NCBI GenBank assembly: GCA_018402485.1
Contig: JAGYIY010000001.1
Span: 342,001 to 406,000 of the forward strand
Direction of reading: 5' to 3'
Length of the DNA stretch: 64,000 bases
Origin: Roseivirga sp.
Lineage (GTDB): Bacteria; Bacteroidota; Bacteroidia; Cytophagales; Cyclobacteriaceae
Shown: positions 33,906 to 42,961 of the stretch, piece by piece
Numbering within the stretch: position 1 is the first letter of the stretch
Layout of the letters: every line of letters starts with the position of its first letter
Translations under genes and position numbers: made by a program
The notes under the pieces: generated by a model
What the model was told of the DNA's origin: nothing
The model's input: the letters and a program-made list of their open reading frames with translations, nothing else
Databases searched by the model: none

Positions 33906-34114
33906 AAAGCTGGCAAACTGTTTTCAAAACGAAATTATCCCATCAAGCTGAAATCGTAAAAGACATTTTAGTGGGCGAAAATATTCCTGCTGTGGTGATG
34001 AATCAACAGGACTACGCCTATAAAATTGGCCATTTTGAAGTGCGCGTAGAGCCTCATGATGTCATGCAGGCGGTTCGCATCATAGAAAACGACATTCAAT
34101 TTGACCATGAGTAA
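33902..34114 (+). CDS. DUF2007 domain protein
   Basis: A 70-residue protein; its TTG start overlaps the CPBP stop by 4 bases (TTGA). The pattern is that of DUF2007: VFKTKLSHQAEIVKDILVGE and then FEVRVEPHDVMQAVRIIEND, resembling a PII/signal-transduction-like fold. Function unknown. The stop overlaps the start of cdsA. Confidence 0.78.
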   Translation: MKSWQTVFKTKLSHQAEIVKDILVGENIPAVVMNQQDYAYKIGHFEVRVEPHDVMQAVRIIENDIQFDHE

Positions 34115-34922
34115 TTTAGCCCTACGTGCAATTACTGCTCTACTAGGGGCAGCCCTCATCATCAGCGCGATTGTTTTTTCTTCCTGGACTTTTGCCTTAG
34201 TGATTGCTGCCATCATGGTGCTTTCGCTTCACGAATTTTATCAGTTAGCCCGTCAGTCGGGTCGCAGCCCTTTTGAGCTTTGGGGACAAGGCTTTGCCAT
34301 CATTATGTTCCTGCTTTTTTATGCTTATTTTCAATTTGAGCTGGCAGAACGCTTTTTCTGGTTATTACCTCCCTTTCTCTCTGTTGCTTTCATTTACCCC
34401 TTGTTTACCAACAACCGATCACATGCCATCAACTGCCTGGCCATTACCTTGCTTGGTGTCGTTTACATTGCATTGCCTATGAGCTTATTTACAGCCATCG
34501 CATTTCTCGATGGTACCTATCAATTTGTTTTTGTGGTAGGCATCTTATTTTTGCAATGGGCCAACGATACAGGCGCTTACTTTGTAGGGAAGGCCATAGG
34601 GAAGGTAAAATTATTCGAGCGCGTTTCACCCAACAAAACATGGGAAGGTTGCATTGGCGGTGGTTTACTGGCTTTGGTTTTTGCCTTTGGTTTTAGTCAA
34701 TATTTCGAAGTGATCAGTGTTTGGGCTTGGCTCGGCTTAGCAGGAATTGTTGCCATTTTCGGAACCCTGGGAGATCTGACTGAATCGCTTTTCAAAAGAA
34801 CATTGGCCGTAAAAGACTCCGGAAAGGCCATTCCCGGCCATGGTGGTTTCCTCGATCGCTTCGATGGACTGCTACTTTCCTTACCCTTCACCACTGCATA
34901 CTTGCACTTTATCACATCCTAG
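34107..34922 (+). CDS. cdsA: Phosphatidate cytidylyltransferase
   Basis: A 271-residue membrane enzyme making CDP-diacylglycerol from phosphatidate and CTP. The signature near the C-terminus is intact: SPNKTWEGCIGG, then DLTESLFKR, KDSGKAIPGHGG and FLDRFDGLL. ATG 34107 is chosen over TTG 34101. It overlaps the DUF2007 stop by 8 bases. Confidence 0.93.
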   Translation: MSNLALRAITALLGAALIISAIVFSSWTFALVIAAIMVLSLHEFYQLARQSGRSPFELWGQGFAIIMFLLFYAYFQFELAERFFWLLPPFLSVAFIYPLFTNNRSHAINCLAITLLGVVYIALPMSLFTAIAFLDGTYQFVFVVGILFLQWANDTGAYFVGKAIGKVKLFERVSPNKTWEGCIGGGLLALVFAFGFSQYFEVISVWAWLGLAGIVAIFGTLGDLTESLFKRTLAVKDSGKAIPGHGGFLDRFDGLLLSLPFTTAYLHFITS

Positions 34923-35001
34923 ACAAATAGGCTCAGTTAGTTGATCATATTCGCTTAAAATTTGCTTAATTTTGGACGTCTTAAACAACTTGATACCTCC
35001 T

Positions 35002-36279
35002 ATGGGATACATTGAACCAGCACCAATAAAGGACAAAGCCAATCCTTTTGAGTCAATGATGTCGAGATTCAACATAGCCACCGAAGCGCTAGGTCTTGAC
35101 GAAGAAATTTACAACGTATTAAAGTCACCTTCTAAACAAGTATCTGTGTCGTTGCCCATCACCATGGACGATGGTTCGATCAAAGTTTTTGAAGGTCACC
35201 GTGTGATTCACTCCAATATTTTGGGGCCCTCAAAAGGGGGCGTGCGCTATGCCATGGATGTGCACTTAGACGAGGTGAAAGCACTTGCCGCCTGGATGAC
35301 CTGGAAATGTGCCGTGGTAGATATTCCTTATGGCGGAGCCAAAGGAGGTATCAAATGCAATCCACGTGAAATGTCGGGAGGAGAAATCGAACGACTGACG
35401 AGATCTTATACCCAAGCCATGAGTGGTGTTTTTGGCCCCGACCGAGACATTCCTGCCCCTGATATGGGCACAGGACCTCGTGAAATGGCATGGATGATGG
35501 ATGAATACTCCCGCTCCATGGGTACAACTGTCAACGCAGTGGTCACCGGAAAACCATTGGTTTTGGGCGGTTCATTGGGCCGTGTAGAAGCTACAGGCCG
35601 TGGTGTTATGGTTTCCGCATTGGCTGCCATGGAAAAACTGAAGATTAACCCCTACCACGCAACCATCGCTGTACAAGGTTTTGGTAACGTAGGGTCTTTT
35701 GCGGCTCTGTTGCTGGAAGAAAGAGGTTCCACCATTGTGGCCATCAGCGACATTTCTGGTGCCTATTACAACGATAAAGGCATCGATATCAAAGCAGCCA
35801 TTGCTTTTCGCGATGCAAACAACGGAACGCTTGAAGGCTATAAAGGCGCTGAATTGCTTGACGATCCGAACGACTTACTGACCCTCGAAGTGGATGTGTT
35901 GGTACCCGCAGCCATCGAAGATGTAATTCACCAAGGCAATGTGAACGATATCAAAGCCAAATTAATCGTGGAAGGTGCGAATGGCCCCACTTCAGCGGCA
36001 GCCGATACCATCATCAATGAAAAAGGAATTTTGGTGGCTCCTGATATTTTGGCCAATGCCGGTGGCGTAACTGTTTCATACTTTGAGTGGGTGCAAAACC
36101 GCTTGGGTTATAAGTGGACAAGAGAAAGGGTCAACCGAAGGTCTGACAGGATCATGAAAGATGCATTCGACAAAGTGTTCAGTGCTTCACAAAAATACAA
36201 CGTACCCATGCGCATTGCGGCTTATATAGTGGCCATCGATAAAGTGGCAGAGACGTATAAATACCGTGGGGGCTTTTAG
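35002..36279 (+). CDS. gdhA: Glutamate dehydrogenase (Glu/Leu/Phe/Val dehydrogenase family)
   Basis: A 425-residue enzyme converting glutamate and 2-oxoglutarate. The substrate lysine region is KCAVVDIPYGGAKGGI and the nucleotide fold is AIQGFGNVG-like (VQGFGNVGSFAA). I choose ATG 35002; TTG 34972 would add 10 residues. It is 15 bases before psd. Confidence 0.9.
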   Translation: MGYIEPAPIKDKANPFESMMSRFNIATEALGLDEEIYNVLKSPSKQVSVSLPITMDDGSIKVFEGHRVIHSNILGPSKGGVRYAMDVHLDEVKALAAWMTWKCAVVDIPYGGAKGGIKCNPREMSGGEIERLTRSYTQAMSGVFGPDRDIPAPDMGTGPREMAWMMDEYSRSMGTTVNAVVTGKPLVLGGSLGRVEATGRGVMVSALAAMEKLKINPYHATIAVQGFGNVGSFAALLLEERGSTIVAISDISGAYYNDKGIDIKAAIAFRDANNGTLEGYKGAELLDDPNDLLTLEVDVLVPAAIEDVIHQGNVNDIKAKLIVEGANGPTSAAADTIINEKGILVAPDILANAGGVTVSYFEWVQNRLGYKWTRERVNRRSDRIMKDAFDKVFSASQKYNVPMRIAAYIVAIDKVAETYKYRGGF

Positions 36280-36294
36280 GATTTACCATTCAAG

Positions 36295-36978
36295 ATGAAG
36301 ATACACAAAGAAGGTTGGGGCTTTTTAGCAATACTCCTCCTAATTTTATTGGCCATACAAGCGCTTGTCATTTATGCACTGCGCCTTCCGGAAAACTATG
36401 TTTATGCCATCGGAGGTGCATGTCTGCTTCTATTTTTATTCTTTCTTCAGTTTTTTCGACAGCCAAAACGGAGCATTGAGCTCAATGACCATCATATTTT
36501 GGCTCCTGCAGATGGCAAAGTGGTGGTGATTGAAACCACAGAAGAACATGAATATTTCAGGGGACAAGAACGCATTCAAGTGTCTATTTTTATGTCGCCA
36601 CTCAATGTTCATGTCAATAGAAATCCGGTAACAGGCTTAATAAAATACTTTAAATACCATCCCGGAAAATACTTGGTCGCTTGGCATCCGAAATCCAGTT
36701 CGGAAAATGAGCGCACTACGTTGGTGTACGAAATTCATAAAAACATTGAAATCATGGTGCGACAGGTGGCAGGCTTTGCCGCCAGGCGCATTAAGTGTTA
36801 TATCGAGGCTGAACAAAGTGTCATCCAGGGCAAAGAATTTGGCTTTATCAAGTTTGGTTCTCGAGTGGATCTTTATTTGCCACTTCATGCCATTGTAAAG
36901 GTCGAAAGCGGTCAAAAAACCATTGGGGGCAAAACCGTTATTGCAGAACTGCCGCAAGAAGAGAGCAAGAAAAACTAA
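36295..36978 (+). CDS. psd: Phosphatidylserine decarboxylase proenzyme
   Basis: A 227-residue short-form enzyme making phosphatidylethanolamine. It has N-terminal membrane segments and the autocleavage site in FIKFGSRVDLYLP, where Gly-Ser gives the pyruvoyl group. Its 3' end overlaps the convergent msrC gene by 4 bases. Together with cdsA it forms a partial phospholipid synthesis set; no pssA is within the window. Confidence 0.92.
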   Translation: MKIHKEGWGFLAILLLILLAIQALVIYALRLPENYVYAIGGACLLLFLFFLQFFRQPKRSIELNDHHILAPADGKVVVIETTEEHEYFRGQERIQVSIFMSPLNVHVNRNPVTGLIKYFKYHPGKYLVAWHPKSSSENERTTLVYEIHKNIEIMVRQVAGFAARRIKCYIEAEQSVIQGKEFGFIKFGSRVDLYLPLHAIVKVESGQKTIGGKTVIAELPQEESKKN

Positions 36979-37457
36979 AGCAAGCCTTCGATCAGTTTCA
37001 TCAATTGACCCAAGTACTGTTCGTCTATGCTGTCGAATGCGGAAAGGCTGTCGGAATCTACATCTAAAATAAGCTTCACCGTTCCGTCTTGAAAGGCGGG
37101 TAACACGATCTCAGACTTGGAAGCAGAACTGCAGGCAATATGCCCCGGAAATTCATCCACATTGGGAACAACCAAAGCATTTCCGTTTTCCCAAACCGTT
37201 CCGCAAACTCCTTTGCCTTTACGAATGCGCGTACAGGCAATTGGCCCCTGAAATGGGCCGAGCACCAAAGTATCCCCTTTGACCAAGTAAAAACCCACCC
37301 AGAAAAAGCCCATGCCATATTTTAAGGCAGCAGCGATGTTGGCCAGGTTGGCGGTTAAATCCTCTTCCCCACCGACCAATGCCTCAATTTGTGGGAGCAA
37401 AGTACGATACTGCGCTGCTTTATCTGCCGTGGGATCTAATGTTAGTTCTTCTGCCAT
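36975..37457 (-). CDS. msrC: Free methionine-(R)-sulfoxide reductase, GAF domain
   Basis: A 160-residue GAF protein. The Cys positions of the fRMsr family are present in IACTRI, GVCGT and HIACSSASKSEIV. It repairs free methionine-R-sulfoxide through a disulfide cascade. The gene name is given because these cysteines match, whereas general GAF proteins lack them. Confidence 0.85.
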   Translation of the reverse strand: MAEELTLDPTADKAAQYRTLLPQIEALVGGEEDLTANLANIAAALKYGMGFFWVGFYLVKGDTLVLGPFQGPIACTRIRKGKGVCGTVWENGNALVVPNVDEFPGHIACSSASKSEIVLPAFQDGTVKLILDVDSDSLSAFDSIDEQYLGQLMKLIEGLL

Positions 37458-37500
37458 ATCCTTTTATCCATTGCATTAACTGTCTTTCGTTCTTTGGGGT

Positions 37501-38565
37501 TCAATGTGGGGGTAAAAATACTTCCAACCGATCTGTTCCTATGCTTTCTTGTGCTATGCGCTTCCCCTGAATAAGCGGTGCGGCAATGCCCCTGCCAAAG
37601 GTTTGAGGTGAGGTAAAAATGCGTGCCTCATCCCATAATTGGGCTTCGATCAAAGCATTCAAAATGGCTGCCCCACCTTCCACCAATACAGATTGTATCT
37701 TGCGCTGGTACAGATCCTCGAGCATGTGCTGAAGAAAATCTTCTGCTGCAAGCCGCACCCAAGTAACATTGCCTGTTTTTTCATCTGCTTGTGTGTTGTA
37801 CACCAAAGTGGGAATGCGACCATCAAAAACATGTAAACTTTCAGGCAATCTTTTATGTCTATCGATAACAATGCGCACCGGGTTTTTGCCTTCCCAACCC
37901 CTGATATTAAGTTGGGGATTATCGTATTGGGCTGTATTCGCCCCAACACAAATGGCGTCTTCTTCTGCCCGCCACTGATGCACCAAGCTTCTGGAAAGCG
38001 CATTGCTGATCCACTTGGCATCAAAGTTTTCTCTTGCCAAAAAGCCATCGGCTGTTTGTGCCCATTTCAACAAAACAAAAGGGCGTTTTTTTTCTATGAA
38101 GGTAAAAAAACGGCTATTGAGCTTCCGGCTTTCCTCTGCCAAAACACCCGATACCACTTCTATACCGGATTTTTCCATGATGCCTACCCCCTTACCTGCT
38201 ACCAAAGGATTACTGTCTAAAGCAGCAATGACCACTTTTTTGAGCTGATGCCCGGCCAATAATTCAGCACAAGGCGGAGTTTTGCCATGGTGTGCACAAG
38301 GCTCCAGGGTAACATAAGCCGTAGCTTCTCGCAGCAATTCGGGCGACTCTACCGCTGCCAAGGCATTGACCTCTGCATGGGCCAGGCCATATTGTTGGTG
38401 ATATCCTTCGCCAATGATTCTTCCATTGTGCACCACTACACAGCCCACCATTGGGTTAGGACTGACATGCCCCCTGCCCATTTGGGCCAAATACAAAGCA
38501 TGTTGCATAAATTTGATATCCTCTGTTGAGAAAAGAACTGCTTTATTTTTCTTACTTTGTGTCAT
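37501..38565 (-). CDS. ribD: Bifunctional riboflavin deaminase/reductase
   Basis: A 354-residue enzyme of riboflavin synthesis. The N-terminal deaminase carries HAEVNAL and PCAHHGKTPPCAE zinc ligands; the C-terminal reductase begins at about residue 150. The start I chose, MTQSKKNK at 38565, overlaps the start codon of the divergent prmC. A later ATG at 38505 (MQHALYLA) would shorten it by 20 residues and relieve the overlap. Confidence 0.93.
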   Translation of the reverse strand: MTQSKKNKAVLFSTEDIKFMQHALYLAQMGRGHVSPNPMVGCVVVHNGRIIGEGYHQQYGLAHAEVNALAAVESPELLREATAYVTLEPCAHHGKTPPCAELLAGHQLKKVVIAALDSNPLVAGKGVGIMEKSGIEVVSGVLAEESRKLNSRFFTFIEKKRPFVLLKWAQTADGFLARENFDAKWISNALSRSLVHQWRAEEDAICVGANTAQYDNPQLNIRGWEGKNPVRIVIDRHKRLPESLHVFDGRIPTLVYNTQADEKTGNVTWVRLAAEDFLQHMLEDLYQRKIQSVLVEGGAAILNALIEAQLWDEARIFTSPQTFGRGIAAPLIQGKRIAQESIGTDRLEVFLPPH

Positions 38566-39418
38566 GCCTGTACTGCCCGCTAAAGATTTACACCGGCAAG
38601 TTATCAATGAATTGATAAACTTGTATGAAGAACGTGAGGTGAATACCCTGGCGCGCAATTATTTGCAAGATCGTTTTCACTGCGATGCCATTAAGTTAGG
38701 CATGAACGCGCCCGTTGCCTATGATGAAAGCCTATTGGCCAAGGACCTTCAATTACTTAGGGCAGCCATGCCTTTGCAGTACGTGGTGGGCTTTACACAG
38801 TTTATGGGACATCGGTTTAAGTGCACGAAAGCTGCTTTGATTCCCCGACCGGAGACGGAGGAATTGGTGGCATGGATCATTGACCTGCTGCAAGGCCAAC
38901 CGGAGCCCAATCTGAAAATTTTAGACATAGGCACCGGAACCGGGTGCATTCCCATTAGTTTACAATTGGCCTGCCCACAGATTGAAGCCGTAGGGATGGA
39001 CATTGCCCCAGAGGCCATTGCCCTTGCTTATGAAAATGCAAAAACACTACAAGCCAAGGTAAACTTTACGCAAGCAGATGTTTTAAGCGATCCTTTGGGA
39101 GGAGGTTGGGATTTGATTGTAAGTAACCCACCCTATATTCCGTTGAAAGAAAAAGCAAGCATGCATCAGAATGTATTGGCTTATGAGCCGGAGCAAGCAT
39201 TGTTTGTTCCCAATGAAGACCCCCTCTTGTTTTATCGTGCCATAGCCCAAAAAGCCAAAGTGGCCTTAGGGCCTAAGGGTTATCTTTTTTTTGAGGTACA
39301 TGAATCTTTTAGTGAAGCTGTGGTAAAATTGTTAAAGCATGAAGGCTTTAGGCAAGTGGCATTGCGAGAGGACTTTCAAGGAAAAGACCGAATGCTTCGG
39401 GCAGAGCGAGGGGAATAG
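38564..39418 (+). CDS. prmC: Release factor glutamine methyltransferase
   Basis: A 284-residue N5-glutamine methyltransferase of release factors. The SAM loop is LDIGTGTGCIPISL and the catalytic motif is VSNPPYIP. ATG 38564 shares bases with the ribD start codon on the other strand (CATG). The frame stays open upstream to 38414, inside ribD, but those residues are unrelated to PrmC. Confidence 0.93.
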   Translation: MPVLPAKDLHRQVINELINLYEEREVNTLARNYLQDRFHCDAIKLGMNAPVAYDESLLAKDLQLLRAAMPLQYVVGFTQFMGHRFKCTKAALIPRPETEELVAWIIDLLQGQPEPNLKILDIGTGTGCIPISLQLACPQIEAVGMDIAPEAIALAYENAKTLQAKVNFTQADVLSDPLGGGWDLIVSNPPYIPLKEKASMHQNVLAYEPEQALFVPNEDPLLFYRAIAQKAKVALGPKGYLFFEVHESFSEAVVKLLKHEGFRQVALREDFQGKDRMLRAERGE

Positions 39419-39643
39419 CACTTTACGCAAAGTTATTTCCCTGATGCTGCGCCACCATTTTCAGGCAGGTTTGGCCGCAGTCCATGTCGCTTATAATGGT
39501 TGAAATTCAAAATAATATACGACACGAACGGCAAAAGCAAAACGCTTATTTTTTTATAATGGATGAATGTTGCCGCAACCAATGCTTTGATCGTAGCTTG
39601 ATTGTGATAAAAGAGTTGCTGTAAAATCTGTTTTGCACTTTTT

Positions 39644-40644
39644 TTACTTTTTCTTCTTCGCTTCTGATTCTATTCTCTTTAGGCTTTCAAGAAAATTTTT
39701 CTCAGCCTCGCTTAGTGTTTTGGCTTGATACTTTTTGTATTCTGTAGTTGCTTTTTCAACTGCCTTTTGGTGGCTAACCTTGCCTGCAACTCGCAATAGA
39801 TTTTCGCCACTCATGGTTAAAATACGGTCTAGGTGTTCTGCCCAATCTTTCATGGTCATGGCTTGTTCTCTTTCTGCTTGCCTTTCTGCAAAATCTAAAT
39901 AACCCGATACTATTTGTCCCAATGCCCTCAATTCCTTTTCGTTCAAGTAATTTTGGCAATTACCACATCCTTTAAATACGGCCGATCGCCTGGAAAGGTC
40001 ATTAAACCCATAAACTCCTTTTCGGCATCAGCTCGGTTAAAAATGATTTCAGCTGCGGTTTGACCATGCACGGCATAATGGACTTTGTTTTGTACTTTCT
40101 TAAAAAAGGCAATAGATACCTCGGCCTTGGGATCGTAATCTATACTAGTGGCATAGATGTCTAACACTTGGCGATAAAATACTTTTTCTGAAGCTCGAAT
40201 GTCTCTAATCCGTTGTAGCAGTTCTTTCCAATAACCACCACCACCCAAATTTTTCATGCGCTCATCGTCCATGGTGAAGCCCTTGCGGATATATTCATTT
40301 AGGCGCTTGGTGGCCCAAATGCGAAATTGCGTGGCTATTTTAGAGTTGACACGATAACCCAATGAAATAATCATATCCAAGTTATAGTGTTTGGTGTTAT
40401 AGTTTTTACCGTCTGCGGCAGTTCGTAAGAATTTCTTACTAACTGACTCTTCCTGTAATTCACCATCGGTAAAAATATTTTTAATGTGCTGTGTAATGCC
40501 CGGCCGTTCTACCCCATAAAGACTTGCCAACTGATCTTGCGTAAGCCAAACATCTTGTCCGGTCAAACGCACATCTACCTCAATTTTTTCGTCTTCGGTT
40601 TTAAAGATGATGAACTCTGAATTATAATTTTGGTTAAGGCTCAA
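39644..40644 (-). pseudogene. RhuM family protein, frameshifted
   Basis: The first 233 codons (VWLTQDQLASLYGVERPGIT, then DMIISLGYRVNS and WATKRLNEYIRKGF) are a normal RhuM N-terminus. At about 39943-39960 a run of A is one base short. The frame goes from VVIAK to IT-stop, and the remaining 100 residues continue as NEKELRALGQIVSGYLDF. The intact copy at 41366 has NYLTENEM at this point. It could also be a sequencing error or slippage site. Confidence 0.75.
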
Positions 40645-40654
40645 TGGTTAATTA

Positions 40655-41011
40655 TCAATTATTAATGCTGTTTTTAGTTGATTTTATTATGCTGGTTAGC
40701 AACTTAAGGATTTCTACGGCATCCTTACTTAGACTTTCAAATTCGGTCAAGCTTAAATAGTCGGTTTCTTTTTGTAATTCCAACCCATAAATACTTTCGT
40801 TTATTTCTTTCTGTGCAATAGCCATTTTGTGAATAAAATCCTTTTTGGTTTCCGCATGTTCCGCTTCTCTGACCATTGCACCCACGCTTGTACCAGAGCG
40901 AAGCAATTGCTTGCTCATCACAAACTCCTTTTTATCAGAGACCAAAAATTGATACAAGCGAACAATACGTATCGCAAACCTAAAACTCTTATCTTTTACT
41001 ACATTCCTCAT
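40655..41011 (-). CDS. Four-helix bundle protein (S23/Avd-like), copy 1
   Basis: A 118-residue helical protein of the 23S-rRNA-intervening-sequence family, which includes DGR Avd. The pattern is KDKSFRFAIRIVRLY, SKQLLRSGTSVGAMVREAEH and KKDFIHKMAIAQKEINES. I start at MRNVVKD (41011), since the upstream codons are heptameric repeats. The cellular role of stand-alone copies is unknown. It differs from copy 2 at about ten residues. Confidence 0.82.
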   Translation of the reverse strand: MRNVVKDKSFRFAIRIVRLYQFLVSDKKEFVMSKQLLRSGTSVGAMVREAEHAETKKDFIHKMAIAQKEINESIYGLELQKETDYLSLTEFESLSKDAVEILKLLTSIIKSTKNSINN

Positions 41012-41020
41012 GCACTGGTT

Positions 41021-41041
41021 CCATTTATCATTCACCATTAA
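41021..41041 (-). repeat. Three 7-bp tandem repeats before four-helix bundle gene 1
   Basis: CCATTTA, TCATTCA and CCATTAA in tandem on the plus strand; on the coding strand this reads as TTAATGG-like heptamers ending at the gene's start. Copy 2 has four units. Confidence 0.7.
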
Positions 41042-41044
41042 CAA

Positions 41045-41347
41045 TTAATTCATCGGCTTAATGATACTTTCTATAAATGACACTTCCTCCTCACTCAATG
41101 GATACTTTTTGCACAATTGCTGTTATATTTCAAGTATAGATTTAGTCCAATTTATGTCTGAGTTGGTGTTAAAGTCTTCCCAAATCCCGAACCTAAAGTT
41201 GCTATGTTCCTTATTCTGTCCCAAACGTTCCTTAGCTACCAAAATGTGTTGATATTCAAGCGATTGAAAACCATAACTCATGTTCCTAAGGTTCGATTTA
41301 GAGTTTCTTAAAAGCACATTTAGTGTTCTTATCTCATTGCTTGTCAT
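41045..41347 (-). pseudogene. C-terminal remnant of a restriction/methylase-like protein
   Basis: The frame reads YGFQSLEYQHILVAKERLGQ, then FRFGIWEDFNTNSD and SILEI. After one in-frame TAA it continues QQLCKKYPLSEEEVSFIESI to PMN and the stop at 41045. Tails of this kind close large restriction or methylase proteins in Bacteroidota; I cannot name the subfamily. The stop falls in the heptamer region of the four-helix bundle gene. The short PMN tail recurs next to copy 2, near 42805. Confidence 0.4.
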
Positions 41348-41365
41348 TTCATCAAAGTAATAAGC

Positions 41366-42394
41366 TCAATCCTTGAGCCTTTTAATTTCTCTGTCAAAAT
41401 CACTTTCAAAAAATCTATCTTGAAAAATTCTGTATTTCTCAAATTCGCTTTCTGCGTGTGCTTTTGCTATTTCCGCATTTACTTTACCTGCATTTTTTAA
41501 AATGCTCCTATCTGTTGCATCAATAAATTTATTCAATCTACTTTCCCAATCTTCCATCGACATAGGAATTTGTCTGAGAGCCATGTCTTCGGCAATATCC
41601 AAATAGGCAGAAACCAAGCGTTGCAATTGTTGCATTTCGTTTTCAGTCAAATAGTTTTTAGCTACACTCACATCAAATTTTTGAATTTTACCTTTTGGGG
41701 CATCTTTCCATGTGGTTAAACCCATATTTTCTTTTTTGTGGTTAGCTCTTTTCAGGACAACCTCGGCTGCTGTTTTACCATGAATTGCCCAATGCAATTT
41801 GTTTTGAACCGTAGCAAAAAAACGTTTGGTGCTTTCTGCGCTTAAATCGTAATCTATGGCTGTAGCGTAGATATCGGTTATTTTTTGATAGAATTTGCGT
41901 TCACTCAAACGAATTTCGCGAATGCGCTGTAACTGCTCCTCAAAATATTTTTTGCCTAGAATGGTACCATCATTCTTCAACCGTTCATCATCCATAGCAA
42001 ATCCCTTAATGATGAACTCTTGTAAAACATGAATAGCCCATTTTCTGAATTGTACCGCTCGTTCAGAATTAACCTTATAACCTACGGCAATGATGGCTGA
42101 TAAATTGTAATGCTGAGTATCGTAGCTTTTGCCGTCTTTTGCAGTTATTCGAAAATTTCGAATAACTTCCTCTTCTTCTAGCTCGCTATCCTTTAGTATC
42201 TTTTTAAGATGATAATTGACGGTATGCGTTTCCACCTGATACAACTCACCCATCATTTTTTGGGTAAGCCAAATGTTCTCATCTTGATAGATCGCATTTA
42301 CGCCACCATCCCCTGTAGCTGCAATAAAAGTTAAATACTCAACTGATGATGACCGAATTAATGATGAATTGTCTTTTTTCTTATCATTTATCAT
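41366..42394 (-). CDS. RhuM family protein (intact)
   Basis: A 342-residue RhuM protein. The N-terminus holds the BRO/HTH-like region (ENIWLTQKMMGELYQVETHT, then AIIAVGYKVNSERAVQFRKW). The C-terminus is helical (DVSVAKNYLTENEMQQLQRL). The family was named after a virulence-linked ORF of Salmonella and is found in mobile DNA and restriction loci; its activity is not known. Only moderately similar to the frameshifted copy, unlike the attached four-helix gene. Confidence 0.85.
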   Translation of the reverse strand: MINDKKKDNSSLIRSSSVEYLTFIAATGDGGVNAIYQDENIWLTQKMMGELYQVETHTVNYHLKKILKDSELEEEEVIRNFRITAKDGKSYDTQHYNLSAIIAVGYKVNSERAVQFRKWAIHVLQEFIIKGFAMDDERLKNDGTILGKKYFEEQLQRIREIRLSERKFYQKITDIYATAIDYDLSAESTKRFFATVQNKLHWAIHGKTAAEVVLKRANHKKENMGLTTWKDAPKGKIQKFDVSVAKNYLTENEMQQLQRLVSAYLDIAEDMALRQIPMSMEDWESRLNKFIDATDRSILKNAGKVNAEIAKAHAESEFEKYRIFQDRFFESDFDREIKRLKD

Positions 42395-42405
42395 ACTTTG
42401 TAATT

Positions 42406-42762
42406 CTAATTATTCATGTTTGTCTTAGTTGATTTTATGATGCTTGTTAGCAACTTAAGGATTTCAATGGCATCCATTCTTGGACTTTCAAATTCGGATA
42501 AACTTAAATAATCGGTTTCTTTTAGTAATTCCAACCCATAAATACTTTCGTTTATTTCTTTCTGTGCAATAGCCATTTTGTGAATAAAATCTTTTTTGGT
42601 TTCCGCATGTTCCGCTTCTCTGACCATTGCACCCACGCTTGTACCAGAGCGAAGCAATTGCTTACTCATCACAAACTCCTTTTTATCAGAGACCAAAAAT
42701 TGATACAAGCGAACAATACGTATCGCAAACCTAAAACTCTTATCTTTTAATACATTCCTCAT
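42406..42762 (-). CDS. Four-helix bundle protein (S23/Avd-like), copy 2
   Basis: A 118-residue near-duplicate of the gene at 40655, with changes mostly in the last 35 residues (e.g. LSEFESPRMDAIEIL). Start MRNVLKD at 42762, on the same reasoning. It sits 12 bases upstream of the intact RhuM start, so the two are probably co-transcribed. Confidence 0.82.
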   Translation of the reverse strand: MRNVLKDKSFRFAIRIVRLYQFLVSDKKEFVMSKQLLRSGTSVGAMVREAEHAETKKDFIHKMAIAQKEINESIYGLELLKETDYLSLSEFESPRMDAIEILKLLTSIIKSTKTNMNN

Positions 42763-42771
42763 GCACTGATT

Positions 42772-42799
42772 CCATTTATCATTAACCATTCACCATTAA
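42772..42799 (-). repeat. Four 7-bp tandem repeats before four-helix bundle gene 2
   Basis: CCATTTA, TCATTAA, CCATTCA and CCATTAA in tandem. Copy 1 has three units, so the array changes length by whole heptamers. Beyond it, 42800-42961 has no gene I can support. Confidence 0.7.
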
Positions 42800-42961
42800 C
42801 AATCAATTCATCGGCTCTTCAGAAATATACTGATTTCATTTAATGTTTGAGCTTTGAACAAAGCCACCCGTCATACCAAAGATAATGAATTCCAAAGAAG
42901 GGCATAAACCCTTTGTCAGCAATAAAAAAGAAGGAATAAACAGAGCAGATGCAACCCAGCG

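Noticed and set aside
36707-36957. Frames overlapping psd in other phases
   Set aside because: No independent start signals; the psd frame carries all conserved motifs.
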